Source of the DNA: Collybia mongolica
Taxonomy: Eukaryota > Basidiomycota > Agaricomycetes > Agaricales > Clitocybaceae
Direction of reading: 5' to 3'
DNA: 64,000 bases
Assembly: GCA_013420905.1 (NCBI GenBank)
Contig: JAAXNY010000006.1
Span: 2,418,001 to 2,482,000, forward strand
Position 1 is the stretch's first letter. Each line of letters begins with the position of its first letter. Below the pieces are notes generated by a model. It was given only the letters and a program-made list of their open reading frames with translations. It was not told the origin of the DNA and ran no database searches. Below are positions 25,243 through 38,049 of this stretch, one piece after another. Position numbers and translations under genes: made by a program.

Positions 25243-26726
25243 TCACCCGCTCCAAAGATAGAATGTATGATCGTAGAAAGAACAGCTACCAATGAGTGTT
25301 TCACCGTTTTGGTTGGGTCCAAATGACCAATCTACCCCATATGCGAGGGATTTGTGTGAATCGCATCGCTTCACTACCTTTCCGCTCTTTTCAACTTCGT
25401 TGGTGTTGAAGCGGATAATCTTAAATCCATCATGCATACATGCAACAAGGAGGTCATTCTCTCGACTCGGAGAGGGATGCCATTTGACTCGCCATGCGCC
25501 TCCACCGACATTGACTTTAGTCAAGGGAGTGAGGGGTTTCCGCATATCAAACAATCTGACAGTGTCGTCATAGCTTGACACAAGCTTGAGCAATGTCAAG
25601 AAAATAAGCGTTACAGACAGACCTTCCTACAGCAAGCATATGTTCTATGTTTGGGTGGCTTTGTATCGAGGTAATGCCAGCATCAAACCTAAATGAAGAT
25701 AAGGTTATGAGGAGAGAAGCAATAAAACTGGAGAGTTTAGTACCGTTTGTTGATGAGAGGGGATTGCTGAAAGTTTTGTCGTATATCCCAACCTTTCAAT
25801 TTCAAGTCATCGCCACCTTGCCTGTAATTAACGTCAACGACAACAATAGGACTCAATTACTATCACCTGAGTAGACAACGTTGGAATCCCAGTAGTTCCA
25901 TGCCCCAACCCAAGGCTCATAGTCGTGGGCTTTCCAAGATTCTATCAAAGTCAAGCCCCCCCCGTCACCGGGGCGTAAAAGGCAGAGAGAGCCGTTTGAG
26001 AGCGAGACGATCAGATTTCCAAGATCACTGCCAAAGATACTTTAGGGGTGTTCATTGTCAAAGGTAAGACTGGCCCCCTACGTTCCGGGGGCTCTTCGAT
26101 TGGACCAGTCTAACGAAAGGCAGAGGACATCGGTTGGCGCACATCGAACGTGATCGGCCCGTTTCAAGACTCGCTGGTGTAAAGCGTTGAAAACGCCTAA
26201 ACAAGCCTACTAGTACAGAAAAGGCGCAAACCTCATTTGCCTGCAATTCAAGAAGAGTGATGCCGCCTTCAGAATCAGCGACCCCCAGGAGTGGACTCGC
26301 TACTTGGGACCTGTGGCACCTGTAGACTGGCCTAAGACGTAATACAAGCGTAGAAAAGCTTGCTATACTGACCATTTCATATCCGGAATCGCAGGAAAAT
26401 CCAAGGTCTGTGTGTGCCGACTAGAAGTCAATTTTGAGGATTGCATTGTAACCCCTCAATCTAGGAACTCACAAGCCTTGATCTGAGGCTGTATCCACCT
26501 GGAACAGGAGGCATTGACCACGCCTCTGTTGTAGAACTGATGGACCAACGTCTTGTGTGACTGACTCTACAAGTCCCGACGCTAGCAGACCTGGAGAATC
26601 GCATAGTTTATACGTTCCACAAACAAAAATGTCCAGGGTGTCGGGGTGAGGGCAGAATTCGACAGTATCCGCCGGGTACACCGTATCGAAGGGAGTCATG
26701 GAGCTTTGTAGCAGGTCTGGCTGCAT
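25243..26726 (-). CDS. DPH7: DPH7, diphthine methyl ester hydrolase (WD40)
   Basis: Removes the methyl ester from diphthine methyl ester on elongation factor 2 in diphthamide synthesis. ATG 26726 (MQPDLLQSSMTPFDTVYPAD) begins a typical first blade with VEFCPHPDTLDIFVCGTYKL. Later exons carry LLGVADSEGGITLLEL, WVGAWNYWDSNVVYSGGDD, the spliced segment SPLINKRFDAGITSIQSHP, MLAVGSYDDTVRLFDMR, GGGAWRVKWHPSPSRENDLL, VACMHDGFKIIRF and a final blade SLAYGVDWSF ... SFYDHTFYLWSG, stop at 25243. The SGGDD and GGG-WR-KWHP signatures are characteristic of DPH7/RRT2. Introns are short and frequent. Stop codons of DPH7 and the plus-strand TMEM135-like gene are 77 bp apart (convergent). Confidence 0.87.
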
Positions 26727-26865
26727 TTTAATATTTATTTGAAGAAGAGTCTGGATCGTGGGCAGTTACATAGTTACTGCTGTTACGATTTTCTGGTTTG
26801 GTCAGTGACAAACGCGCCGTTTTATAAACAACTACCTTGACCAATTCGTCGCATACTTCCATACC

Positions 26866-27622
26866 ATGGATTTCATTCAAGGACTCGACCCCTCAAAGCT
26901 GGTTCTCGCTGAGACGGTACGTATGCGTATGCTCTTAGCTGATTTACACTACGGCCCCATTGAACCATGCGCAGGTCTTGTCCTTCCTGCTTAGTCCATT
27001 TACTTCCCCACCCTATAACTTGGCCATGTTCTTATATGGCATGTACGCTCAAGAAAACACAGAGAGTGTCCAGGTCCTACAAACGGTAGGTAGTGTTCAG
27101 AATATTGAAGGGCTAAATCCATACTTTATACCAGTTTACCGGTCTGCTAGGCGGTTCAGTTGTCTTTGACATTGTATGGATGGTTAATCACGAGCAGAAT
27201 GGCTTGGTCAAATTCTTGACCGGCGTGCTCCTGCTTCTCAAGGTATCTCTATATGCCTAACTTCAAAAATATTGCTTGAAACTAAATCAATCTATTGTCT
27301 TAAGGTCCCTACGTTCCTTGCCTTTGGAAACACGCTCCGACACCGTGGGTCACAATTTGGTGGGCTTAGAGGGGGAGACCTGAGTGGACCCACAAGTGAG
27401 TGCCTGTTGTAGGGATTAATTCGACCCATTGACAGTACTGTGTATTTCCTAGTTTGGTCAATGCCTGGAGGATTTACATCGGGTGGCAGAGAAGGGTATC
27501 AGAATGTAGATGAAGAAAGGCCTCGGTCTAGCCACAATACCCGGCCTCTAGCGCCAAACTCGTCAAACCCAGCCCAGGCTATACCCTCTGCACCTGCGCC
27601 AATACCATACCAATCGCTTTGA
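26866..27622 (+). CDS. Small conserved multispanning membrane protein, AGTRAP-like
   Basis: ATG 26866 opens MDFIQGLDPSKLVLAE. Four or more exons join to give three or four hydrophobic stretches: TVLSFLLSPFTSPPYNLAMF, FTGLLGGSVVFDIVWMVN and GLVKFLTGVLLLLKVPTFLA. A glycine-rich loop (SQFGGLRGGDLSGP, SMPGGFTSGG) and a polar P/S/N tail follow, with stop at 27622. The arrangement of a short N-terminus, three or four helices and a GG-rich then disordered tail recalls AGTRAP (angiotensin-receptor-associated protein) homologues in fungi, but this rests on recollection of the family, not on a search. Molecular function is unknown. It converges on REV3 with 28 bp between stop codons. Confidence 0.6.
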
Positions 27623-27650
27623 GTAGCAACACTCACGTTCTAAAGTGTGC

Positions 27651-30600
27651 CTACTCATGTACAAGATCCAATTGAAGAGAACCGATTTGATAATACTCCG
27701 TCTCCTCATCTGTTAATTCAGATTGACTTGCGTCTGGTGTAGGGTTTGCAGCCTCGATCAAGGTATCTGTTTCTACTCTCTCGTTCAACCCGTCCATAAT
27801 CTCTTGAATGGCAATCAAAAACTCCCCCTTGCCTTCCGCGCGCTTTCTCGAGTATAACCAAGGACAGTCAAGAGATTCGCACCTTATTTCGTCTCCCGGC
27901 CTAGATCCAGTACATGTTACACAGATACGTTGGGCATTCACGAGACGTCTCTCTTCGGCTTGAATTCGGGATGCCAAGTTTGCGAGGGTCTCTTGTGGAG
28001 CAATATAGCATTCATCACAAAGCCCTAAATTGGGGTGTTAATTGGAGTGGTTCGAGGTTTTGTCATGAATACCTTGTGAGGCAAGCTCCCCGCAGATGAG
28101 GCACTGGGAGCTGTGGAAATGCTCATCAATATTTAGGGGATCTAGGATTTCGTAGCTGTCTTTGGTTTTCGTTGGTGACGCCGGACCATCGACGGAGCGC
28201 AGCTTCGGCATCTCAATAAACCATTTGCGTACATCCGCACCCATAAGATTAAAAACACGTTCTAGCGGTGGGATAAGAACTCTTGAAATGTAATAATCTG
28301 CATCAAGGTGAAGCTGACTGAGAAGTCGATCAGCCCGTGACTATCTGTGAATGATGGAGCAGAAACCTGTCTTGCAAGAACTCCAAGGGATCAACAGCTC
28401 TATCAACCAGTCTAGCGTCGGGTGGTCCTCGAACAATGACGTAGGGAATGCGTTCCCCGTATTGCGGCTCATTGCTGGGGTCGGCCACCATTCGTCGAGC
28501 AGCCACCGTGACACCAGGAGGGGGTGGTCCTTTCTCGCTACATAAAGTATGATGAATGGTACCTCGGAGAGGGAGCTGACTTGCCTATACGTCCCCATCT
28601 TTATTTCTTTTGCAAAAATGAAGTCTTGCATAGAAATTCTGTTCTCAAGGATTTGTGTCCATGATTTACAACAATACTCCTTTACCTCACTCAAATCCTG
28701 GGTGCGGAAAAGAATCCTGCACATAGATAAATCAATAACGATTCTTAATGTGTAACAAAAACATACTTCAAGCAGTTCTCTGTCATTTTTCTCTGCGCAG
28801 AAACTCCGTCCCGTCTTACGGTTTCGATGCCCTTGGCATCGAAGACAGGCACTTGGTCATCCACATACTCGTACTTGAAACCGACGTATCGTTTTTTCGC
28901 TATAAGGACACATGGTAGATACACCTTCTCGTACTTGAGAATTATTCCTTTTAGTAATAAACGGGAGGGCACTCACTTTTTCGAATTTCAGTTTGATGGG
29001 AGATGGGTTTCGTGCAGTAATTGTATCAGCAATGTCGTTTCCTATCCGAAATGCTTGTTCCTTGGTCTTCCCACGTAGGTATCTATTGGGAAATCATCAG
29101 AGTGAGACTATGATGCATGCAGCGAATGTATCATACACGAATACACTGTCTGTATCCCCATAAACTACCTGCAAGGAAATTAGTACCATTGTTGATGATA
29201 TGTGTGGTACACACTTGAGCACCCCACTTTCTCGTCTCATTAATCAACATAATTGCCTGAATACTATTTCAGTGATGTTCAGTCTTGGCACAAGCTAACA
29301 AACTTTCTCCAGGGTTTCGCGGCCGCTCTGGACGATACTGTCCGCAATTTCGACGGCGGGCATGCGCCCTGAGTATGTTGCGCTGGTATAGCCATAGGTC
29401 ACATTTGCAATGTATTTCAGACTAAGCTGTCTGGCATCCAGTATGCGTCGCAATGCCTGACGGACAAATTGTTCGTTAGCTCAATCACGAATAGGAACCA
29501 TGAAACATCACGACATCGTTCGTAACACCCTTCAAAGCTTGCTTTATCATTATCCTTGTCTCAAGTAGTTCCACCAACATCCTTCCTAAAAGTCCCTTGC
29601 GCACCTCAGGTTTGACATACATGATTCCATTGGGTGCGACTGAATAACTATGAATTTGTGATCAAGCGTGCCATCTATGATGTGCTCACTGTGTATATGA
29701 TCAGAAAGGCGCTCTACTAGGCCAGGTGGTTGGTCGAGATCCACAACACCAAACTTATTCCTACCCTTGAATTCTTTCACCCGCCCAAGGCAGGTGGAGT
29801 AACAATAATTATAAGCAATCATGATAGATGGATAAAGTGACTGAAAGTCAAGGACAACCAGTGGGCCAGAATAGAATGCCGATAATGGTTCCATGATGAG
29901 TGGCATGCATTCTGCAGCATTTTGTTTCCCGACCTGTACTTGGTGTTATTTTGAGGGACAAGAATTCTCATACTTGACTTCTCACCTCCAGTCGACTTGG
30001 AGAGATGAGAATAAAATTCTCAGGCTTGGCAATCCTGAATATAAAGGATTCGACTTTGAACTGAGAGCCTCGGCTTATGACGGAGAAAAAATCGACTCCG
30101 AACACTCGGGCGAACTCTCTGAGCAGATACGTGAGTATTAGGCACGAACTAGGACGAAGGTACTCTACGCTGTTTTGATTACAATTTCTGACCTGTCAAT
30201 AATTTCCAGGGTCATGACTATCCTATTAAGAAAGTATTGCAAAACCTGGGCAGAATGTCCAGGGTCGTCATCATAGTACCATTCTGACAGCGTCAAAATC
30301 GTATAATGAGGAATGCTGTAACATACCGTTAACACAATGAAAGTTTGTAGATCTTGCAGACGTACCGTTTTTGTAGGACATAAAAGACGACGCTTTCGAA
30401 TGTGTGGCTCGTTAAAGCCAGCTCTGAGCGCATGATCCTCCATAAATTCAATACATGGCGGCCAGAAACCCTAAATGTTGTTGTGTGGCGCTTTCTCCAC
30501 TGGTCGGCACCGCTGCTATGCAATGCAGGAGCGCGGGATATAAGATCCGGTATGTCAAAGCCTGTGATAGTGATATTGTAATTAGCACTCAAAGTAAAAC

Positions 30601-33592
30601 AAGAATGGAGATATACCATAATGGTGAGCGCGCGCATTGAGGTATCCCCATGAACCACGTTCAACTTCCCACCCAATGATGATATCTGGATCGAGCTCAA
30701 CAACAATGTCAACGAATGCGTTCATTAAGTCAAGTTCACTTGTGACCACTTCAACTGGAGAGTTGCCCAATCGGTGCTGAGGGAATGATACAGCTTGTAC
30801 CACCAGGACCCCATTCCGTGGGATCTCTCCTTTTGATAGCTGGCAACTATAGAATATCGCTACGATCCTGTCGATCGCAGCATTTGGGACTTTACCTTCT
30901 CGTGCAGGAGCTTCGGAAAATAAGCAAGATTCGGTATGAAAGCTTTGAAAGAAGTACCGAAGACCTCCAGAGATAACAGTGACATTCCTTGTCCTTCACG
31001 CAATGCTTCAGGTTTCGTGCCAAACGGCTTTTTCAGCTCATAGATGTTTGATTGAGTCGGGCCTTCAATCTGCTTATGTTAAGGACATTCTTTGCGAAGA
31101 GTTTGGAGGTGACAAACCTGAGAACGCGAGCTAAATGACTTATTTTTCGAATGTGATATTCCTTCCACCAAAGTGAGCCAAGCTCTAACTCGGTTGACAC
31201 TAGGTGGATAGCCTGCGTACTCCCATCCAACGATGTCCTCAAATTTTGCTGAAATTTCGCTCTCTGTTGAAATTTCGACTTGTTCAAAATTCAAGTCACT
31301 CTTCCACTCCTCTAAATTTAGGATCCTATCCCCCCCATTCAGATGGTAGACTAACCCTGCGTACTCTCGTGGTTTTTCTGGTACGTCGCCATTTCTAGAA
31401 TAGTATGGAGCGCGATATATTTTGCTTGCGATGTTGTCGTCATCAACACTTCCAAAAGGGTCTGAAGCGGTTGGAGGGGTATGGGCATACATGTATCTGT
31501 TTAAGTTCGTGGCCCTTATGATGCGAAAGTCGGGGTTTGGGCGAACGGTTTTGAAGGTAGGCTGTACAGGTTCTACCCTGACGGTTATGAATGGAGACGG
31601 AGAAGAGAAAAAAGTGCTTGGAGGATCGCCAGCAGGTACAGAAAATGTAAGCTTGCGTTTCTTTACTGCCAGGGGAGACTCAAAAGATTCCGGAGAAAGG
31701 GCCTGCATTGGCATCTCCTGCGATCTGTTGAAAGTTAAGATGTGGGGGATCCCAAGCATTTCAAGTCGAGATGGAGCCACGATGTTTTCTACAATTTGGC
31801 CAAACGTAGTCTCGCCACCGTTATTTTCAGCTACATTGACGGTCGTCTTGGAACTGTCCTTCAAGCTAAAAGACCTGTCAGATTATCTGTGTAGAAGGAA
31901 GTATAGAATGAAAAGCCACATACTGAGAGGGAGTTGCTAGAAGGTCCATCACAGGGGCAGGAGAATGAGGGGGACTGCTTGGAAAGTAACTAAGTTCCCG
32001 CAGGTCTGGAAGAACCATACTTCAAACCTTTGTGTTTTGAGTCTCATTGTTAAGGGTATATCTAGATAAAGATCCGCTGAAAGAAATGGGTCCCAGCGAC
32101 TAGAAACCTTATTAGCATGGTTTGCTGTTACAAAAAGGGTGGAATACATACTTTAAACCGCCTTCTTCGCCCTCAGCGCGTTGATCAATGTCATTTGTAG
32201 TGCCTCCATTATCCTGCACTATATTATCGACTTCGTCCTCAGTTTCATATTCGGTTTCTTCATCCTCAAGCTCCTCATCTTCGACACGCCGGTCACCGTG
32301 CCCCATCAGTCTTACCCATTCAGCCTCCTCCTGTGCAATTATTTGACTGATTTCCTGACTGGAAATCATGGAAATGTCAACGTCTACGTGTGCCCCTTCA
32401 GAGTCAGTTCCAGTTGAGCCTTCAAGTTCATCCCATTGGGTTTGTGATGGTTCGTCAAATAAGACATCAGCTTCAGTGATGTTATCGTCCACGGGCTCTG
32501 GAAGCCTGGCAGGCCTCCATACCTTCCAAGAGTTTTCCCAAACAGCCTCAATACTTTCAAAAGTAGTCATTGTCCAACGTTCCCACTCACTAGCACCAAT
32601 CTCTGGCGTCGGCGCTTCCACCTCCCGTTCTCTCTCTATTTTACTTTTCAATTCATCCCACCATCTGGCTTCCGCAATCCAGGCACTGCTTGGCTCCCTC
32701 GAGGAATCGCTTGGGTCCAGGGGTATTTCCGGTGATGGATGAAGACCGCGCGCACGACGGCGTTGACGCTCATCCTCCCACAACTCACGGACACTCAGGA
32801 CAAGCGGTTCAGGAGGAGGGGGGGGGGTAGGGATCTCAAGCTTCTGGTGAAGATTGCGCGCAGAGAGGCGGTGTCTGTTCAGAATCTGAGGGGCAATGAC
32901 ATCAACTTCGAGTGGCATGCGCGATTGGCGGAAATATGGGGAAGGTGCATATCTGCCTATGTCCAGTATTTCGGTATCTTCAGTAAAGCGTTGCAATGCA
33001 CTTCCCGCTTCGAGCCAGCCACACCCGTACAGACCAAAATCGCACATAAACTGCAATATGTAACTGAGATGACTTTCAAAGACACGAAATCGGGTGCTCA
33101 TCACCGATCCAGATTGGAGTATGGTGGCTGCACGGGTGACATAGGCGGGGTTGGCGATATAGATTTTGAGGAATGGGGAGTATGACGAATGAAAACCGTA
33201 GAAGTGGACACCTTTCACGAGCAACATTGCACGTATATATTGGGCATTGGATGAGCGAGGATTTCGCTTAAGCGACAACGCAATGGCATGATTCAAAGAA
33301 TGCGTTAATCTGGAGATGTAGTGGTGTACTGAAAGGTTGAAAGTTAGAGCCTCAACAGCAAACTTCAATGAAACAACGGACCGTGTTTTGCATCTAATGT
33401 TCCTTTATATTCTACAAAAAAGTATGGATAAACTTGATGGACATGAACACACGCCTTCTTCCCAGTAGAGGATGGCCCATACACTCGAATGATAGGAACT
33501 CGGGGAAGCGACGAGTTATCGAGAGAGCCTGGGGAGATGAGGGTATAGTCAATTTGGTTTATTTGTACACGGAAGGCAGGTTGCTGAGACAT
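27651..33592 (-). CDS. REV3: REV3, catalytic subunit of DNA polymerase zeta
   Basis: B-family polymerase for translesion synthesis. ATG 33592 (MSQQPAFRVQINQIDYTLIS) begins the N-terminal domain (YGPSSTGKKACVHVHQVYPY); a GTCCGT...TTTCAG intron joins VHHYISRLTHSLNHAIALSL. A long acidic linker exon (32,112-33,200) and a second linker (31,079-31,864, with CGWEYAG-like VGWEYAGYPPSVNRVRAWL) precede the exonuclease-like and polymerase domains. Polymerase motif A is DFQSLYPSIMIAYNYCYSTC (near 29,800-29,850), motif B is around NVTYGYTSATYSGRMPA (near 29,350-29,410), and motif C is VYGDTDSVFV (near 29,135-29,170), so the catalytic aspartates are intact. The C-terminus carries two cysteine clusters: CLICGE...CDECY, then CVTC...CESLDCPW (the second binds an Fe-S cluster in B-family polymerases). 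More than ten introns. Stop at 27651. Confidence 0.97.
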
Positions 33593-33761
33593 AGAAGATT
33601 GTGCAGAAGAGATATTGCGGTGGACAGCCTAGATATTATAAACGATAAACAAGGGGGATCATTTGGGCTGAGAGTTGTGGAATGGCAGGAGAAACTTGTT
33701 CGCAAAACTCTCAAGAGACACTGAAGGACTACATTCGTTATGTAAGTAACGCGATTTATTT

Positions 33762-34838
33762 TTACCGCTCCGTACTAGTCATTCGTCTTTCTACATGAAT
33801 AACGGAGAGGACCTGTTGCCCAATCCATGTCCTTCCAGGCTCCAGTTTTATGTATCCTCTCACGTGGCCAGGTTCTACACAGACATACCTCTCCCTGGCA
33901 AAGGTTCAATTCGAAATTTACAAGGAGCGATCATGCAAAGCTCACCATCCTCCATCTTCCATGTCAATTATCTTGCTGCCTCCTTCTTGTGGGTTCCAAA
34001 TAACGACATCCTTCATATTCGTAGAGCGCACTGCGATCCCACCCCCTGGCCAGATCACTTCATAGTGCTGAGATCCATTTTCATAGACAAAGTCGGTAGG
34101 TTTCCTAACATCCACCGCAGCCCTCTCTTCTGTTTTTGGTGTGGACCTCGCTCCTTCAGTTGCTTCAGTTTTATCGTAGTATAAAAGGCCTTTGAGAGGG
34201 GTTATGAAAACTTCGCTGGATGGTGCTCGAATATAATTATGGAAAAGGGCTTGGAATTGAAGTACGTCGGGGGGGAACGACGTGGACGTTGAAGTGTTTG
34301 AGACATGGAGGTTCGTGCTCAGTTGATGTTCCGCTAATGTTACAACATAGGAGAGGTGAAAAGCCTTGCTATAAACAGCAGATATACTCTCGGTGGGTTC
34401 TAATGCTGTATAGATGTATGTCAGTTTAGAGGGAATATGAAATGAAATGTGGTATACTGAGTTTGATGGAAACACCAGCTTCATTGTCCATAACAACCCC
34501 ATCCCATTTCCATACTTCACTCCTGCCAAACCCATGTTGACCAAGCTTGAGATGCTCGGGGTGACTCGGTGCACCAAAGCAGGGGAAAACCACAGGAATG
34601 CCGCCTCTGACGGGCTTTGATCCATCAAGAGCAGCCTTGGAAGATACGAAGAGCCTTTCAACTGGATCTGGTTCACGTATGCTGCCTGACTTCCAGGATA
34701 CCACTGTTGCCCCATAGAACAGGATGACAAGGCTGGCGCCCTAATGTGGTGGTGAGTGAATATAAAGGCCGAATAGAATGTAATATGTGCCTTTGGGTGC
34801 TCGAGAATTACACCCTCTTGATTTTTTTCAAAAGGCAT
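33762..34838 (-). CDS. Glucose-6-phosphate 1-epimerase (aldose 1-epimerase-like, YMR099C type)
   Basis: Interconverts alpha and beta anomers of glucose-6-phosphate in the cytosol. ATG 34838 opens MPFEKNQEGVILEHPKG. An intron then leads to GATVVSWKSGSIREPDPVER and LFVSSKAALDGSKPVRGGIP, then VVFPCFGAPSHPEHLKLGQH and GFGRSEVW, which holds the conserved RGGIPVVFPCFG and QHGFGR blocks of the family. Later exons give LQFQALFHNYIRAP and WNPQEGGSKIIDMEDGGW. A last exon has ERYVCVEPGHVRGYIKLEPG and WIGQQVLSVI, with stop at 33762. The catalytic His (HGFAR/HGFGR region) and Glu (CVEPG) are both present. It lies 169 bp upstream of REV3 on the same strand. It is the last ordinary gene before the transposon island. 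Confidence 0.92.
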
Positions 34839-34892
34839 GGCAGGACATAAATAATGTTCGACCTTCTGAGTAAGTATAACAGTATATCCGCA

Positions 34893-35425
34893 TGGCCGGT
34901 CCCGGGCCGGTCCGGCCTTCCATCGAGTTCAGTGACTCACCAGGGTCCCTTCCTTCTCCCGTGAGGGAAGCAGTGTGGCATATAAAGGGGGTTCCTGCAC
35001 GAGGACAATGTCCCACGAATCCTTATCAGATTCAAGAAACGAGGAGAACCATGTGGCATTATGGGCAATATTATGACAATATGTTTGAAGGCTAACTACT
35101 TTATGCAATAAGAGATAGAGCAGACAGCTGGAGGATCACTGCCTTGAGCTCTGGGTGTTGAGCTTTGGCATGGGAATACACACTGAGAATCCACTTTGCA
35201 TTGTGACAGTTCTTCCAGAACTCGCACTTCTGCAAGTTGGAGGCATAGACTGTCTGCAGTCCAGGCCAGGACCTCACAGACCCAGGTCAACCTGGGGCCA
35301 ACCCTGAGGGCCAGGGGCCAGGGCCAGCATATGAGTGGACCGGCCCCTTTGGACAGGGCCAGGGCCACTGTGAGTACTGGCCCGGCCCCCGGGCTGGACC
35401 CAGATCGGACCTGGCCGGCCTTATA
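34893..35425. repeat. GC-rich segment bounded by GGCC/GGTCC-rich ends
   Basis: Left end reads GGCCGGTCCCGGGCCGGTCC and the right end, after GGGCCAGGGCCAGGGCC-type repeats (35,310-35,365), ends GGACCTGGCCGGCC. The segment stands out from AT-rich flanks. It encodes only low-complexity P/G frames. It may be a short repetitive element; no target-site duplication was found. Confidence 0.45.
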
Positions 35426-35702
35426 TATTGGCGGGTGGTGAAATTGTTACCAAATGGTAGGGGTAAATGGTGGGGGAATAGAGAATGCAAGATCAAACCT
35501 CAAAAAATAAAACAATCTGTCGAAATTATTAGTAATCAATGATTTTTGATCAAATTCCTGATGTCCAGCAGCTTTGGAGCAGAAACTGATATTACTTCTC
35601 TGATGATCCAGATGTCCAAGGACTGAAAACACTAGGATAATTCATTGGGAGATAGTTGTAATTACTTGATAGATGTTAATTATGGTATGTATCAGCAGTC
35701 TA
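35426..35702. other. AT-rich spacer, nothing recognised
   Basis: Under 300 bp between the GC-rich segment and the first CACTGTG-type repeat. No gene, repeat or structure recognised. Confidence 0.4.
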
Positions 35703-36748
35703 CACTGTGAAACTGGAAATGGATGAGATTCAACCCATATTTCATCCCCTTAAGTAATGGATTTAACACATTAATATATGAATTTCATCCACCCAATAAT
35801 TACACAATGTGTAATGAATTTCATCCCAAAGATGTATGAAAAAACACCCTCTGTGGAGGGAAAAAAAGGAGGAAAAACCCCCCCTTAGGGTATGATTTAG
35901 TGGATGAAATTCATATGAAATTTGTCCATATCCATACCCCTGATTGTCAAGGCTATGGGATTAATTTCATTCCACCATAGGTGGAAAAAACAACCATTGT
36001 GGGAGGTAATTCCTATCAATATGGGATTAATTTAATACCTTGATGGGCAAAAATAGCAATGTTTTTTGGGGTAACATTACTAGATTTGGGTTGGGAAATT
36101 TAAAAGGTAGTAGTGGTTTGAGTTTTAAAATTTGGGGGGGAGATTTTTGAGGCTATGGGATGAATTTCATACCATGATAGGTGAAAACAATAGCCTTTGT
36201 AGGGATGAATTTCATACCATCACAGGTGAAAATAATAGCCTTTGTGGGGATTAATTTCATGCTATTTACATCACTTAAATTCGAATTCATTCTTTCTTTC
36301 CTGTTATCAATAAACACATGTCATCCATTTTGTACAGTTAAGGTTTAACATCCATAAGATCTAAGGTATTGTAATTTGAATGCTCTATCAACTAGTATAC
36401 CTCTGATTCATATCCCTCATTCCAAAGTTCCTGATTGCTAGCATTACTAACTAGACTGCAAATGCAACACTGTGATTTATTAGAATCATGTATTGAGATT
36501 AGTAATGAGAAAACTTACCCAAATGGCCCCATATAAATCCTTGTCATCCTGAAGCTGCACCTGGAGACAGAACCTATTTCCAGTGATGCCACACAGTGGG
36601 CATGGAATAGGACTCCCTACTTTTTCTTTAGCATGAGCAACTTTACATAAGGTGGTGGGTTTGGCTGGTCAGATTAGCATAATAAAGATAAAAGAAAATT
36701 AAGTAATGGGTGGAAGTCGATGGTCTTGGTGCACTGCCAGGCTGCCCA
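35703..36748. mobile_element. Degenerate CACTGTG-end element (copy 1), truncated
   Basis: It begins CACTGTGAAACTGG and is a diverged direct repeat of 38,617-39,115 (shared blocks include AATGAATTTCATC, AAAACACACCC-like and AAATTTGTCCATAT). It carries multiple ATTTCATCCC/GGGATGAAAT palindromic motifs. A fragment of the island's acidic-protein gene (36,436-36,662) lies inside. The right side stops at 36,748, where an inverted repeat of another copy starts. No transposase is seen. Confidence 0.5.
36436..36662 (-). pseudogene. Fragment (copy a) of the island's multicopy acidic-tailed protein gene
   Basis: Read on the minus strand, an exon-sized piece gives HAKEKVGSPIPCPLCGI and LQLQDDKDLYGAI. 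It aligns residue by residue with copies b (39,285-40,060) and c (38,521-41,882). No start, no acidic tail and no complete frame. Function unknown. Confidence 0.5.
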
Positions 36749-37254
36749 CACTGTGCACCTGGTGGGGAAGGTTTTTCCCCCACTTAATGGATGAAAGCAG
36801 CATTTCCTAAGTTTAGTCGATGAATCTAAAGGGTATGAAATTGGGATGAAATTTCATCCCAGATATTTCATCCCTTGAGAGGATGAATTTCTGCTCTTAT
36901 AATTTCAGAAATTTTCATCCCTTAGTGGTGTGAACTTTCATCCCATTAGAGGTGAATTATATGTGACAATTTTAATCCAGTGAAAAAGAGGGGAATTTCA
37001 TCCTATAATGGGTGGGTTTTATTAGATCATTTTAATCTATTAGAGAGTGAACTTTCATCCCATAAAAGGTGGAATATGTGGGATGATTTAAGTTCAGCAT
37101 AGAAGGTATTTCATCCCACAAATAGTGGGTTTATGGGATGACTTTACTGCCTTAGGTGAATTGTTTAGAAAAGAAGAAATTGAGATTTTGGTTAGATTAG
37201 AATGAAGTGTTATATGTAGTATAAAATGACTGTGTTAATTGACCTATATATATA
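36749..37254 (+). repeat. Left arm of a 507-bp near-identical inverted repeat
   Basis: Reverse complement of 40,166-40,673, with about ten visible mismatches over 506 bp. It starts CACTGTGCACCTGGTGGGG and contains many GGGATGAAA/TTTCATCCC palindromes. It ends in a TATATATA tract. Confidence 0.93.
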
Positions 37255-37529
37255 CTTGAGGTAGAGGGCCATTACTGGCAGATACAAGTCCTTATGTTTT
37301 TTTTGATTAACTTTTCTTCATATTTCTAGAACCAGGTTGTTGCAATAAATCAACAAACTTGAAAATGTAGAGTCACACTATGGAACCCTTAAGGTGGGAA
37401 ATTCCACCTCATTTTCTATGACTTAAGTAGCTGGAAGTAATACAAATAGTGTAGAATTTCCATCATCTGGTTCCCCCTGAAATGAGATTATTTTTTATCA
37501 GGATTTGATATAAAAATCAACCACTAAAT

Positions 37530-37620
37530 AGCGTGGAGAAAGGAGGTTTTTCCCCTTCATAAGGTATGAATAAGATGGATGAAAACCTCATGAAATATGT
37601 CCCACTTCATACCTCTGTGA
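37530..37620 (+). repeat. Short fragment of the CACTGTG-element left-end sequence
   Basis: The order GGAGGTTTTTCCCC, AAGGTATGAATAAGATGGATG and CTCATGAAATATGTCC-like blocks parallels 38,790-38,860 in the better preserved copy. It is truncated on both sides. Confidence 0.4.
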
Positions 37621-38049
37621 TTTATTCTGCATGATGTTTTTCATATGTTTAATGGCAAAAATAGCAACAGTCTCCTCAGTGTGAATTTCATGAAGTTCCT
37701 GGAGGCCTGAGAACAACAAAAAGTGAAGGTAAATCATTAATGTAATGGATGAATTTCGCACCGGGTTCATACTGCTTTGTAGTCATCCCTTTTACTGAGA
37801 TTGAATTCATCTGTGATCCAGATGTTTTCCATCAACCATTCATTCAATTAGTATAGTAATTTTGTCATTCATTTTCAGACCTCTATAGCTAATAATGAAA
37901 TTTCATCTGTTGCGAGCTTGAAATGCACCTGTCTCTCAATGGAAAATTCCCCCACATGATGCTGAAAAGCATCCAATTTGATATGCAAAAATTCATATAT
38001 TATAGTACTAGTATTGGAGAGCTGTATTTATTCAGCATCCCCTCAACAG

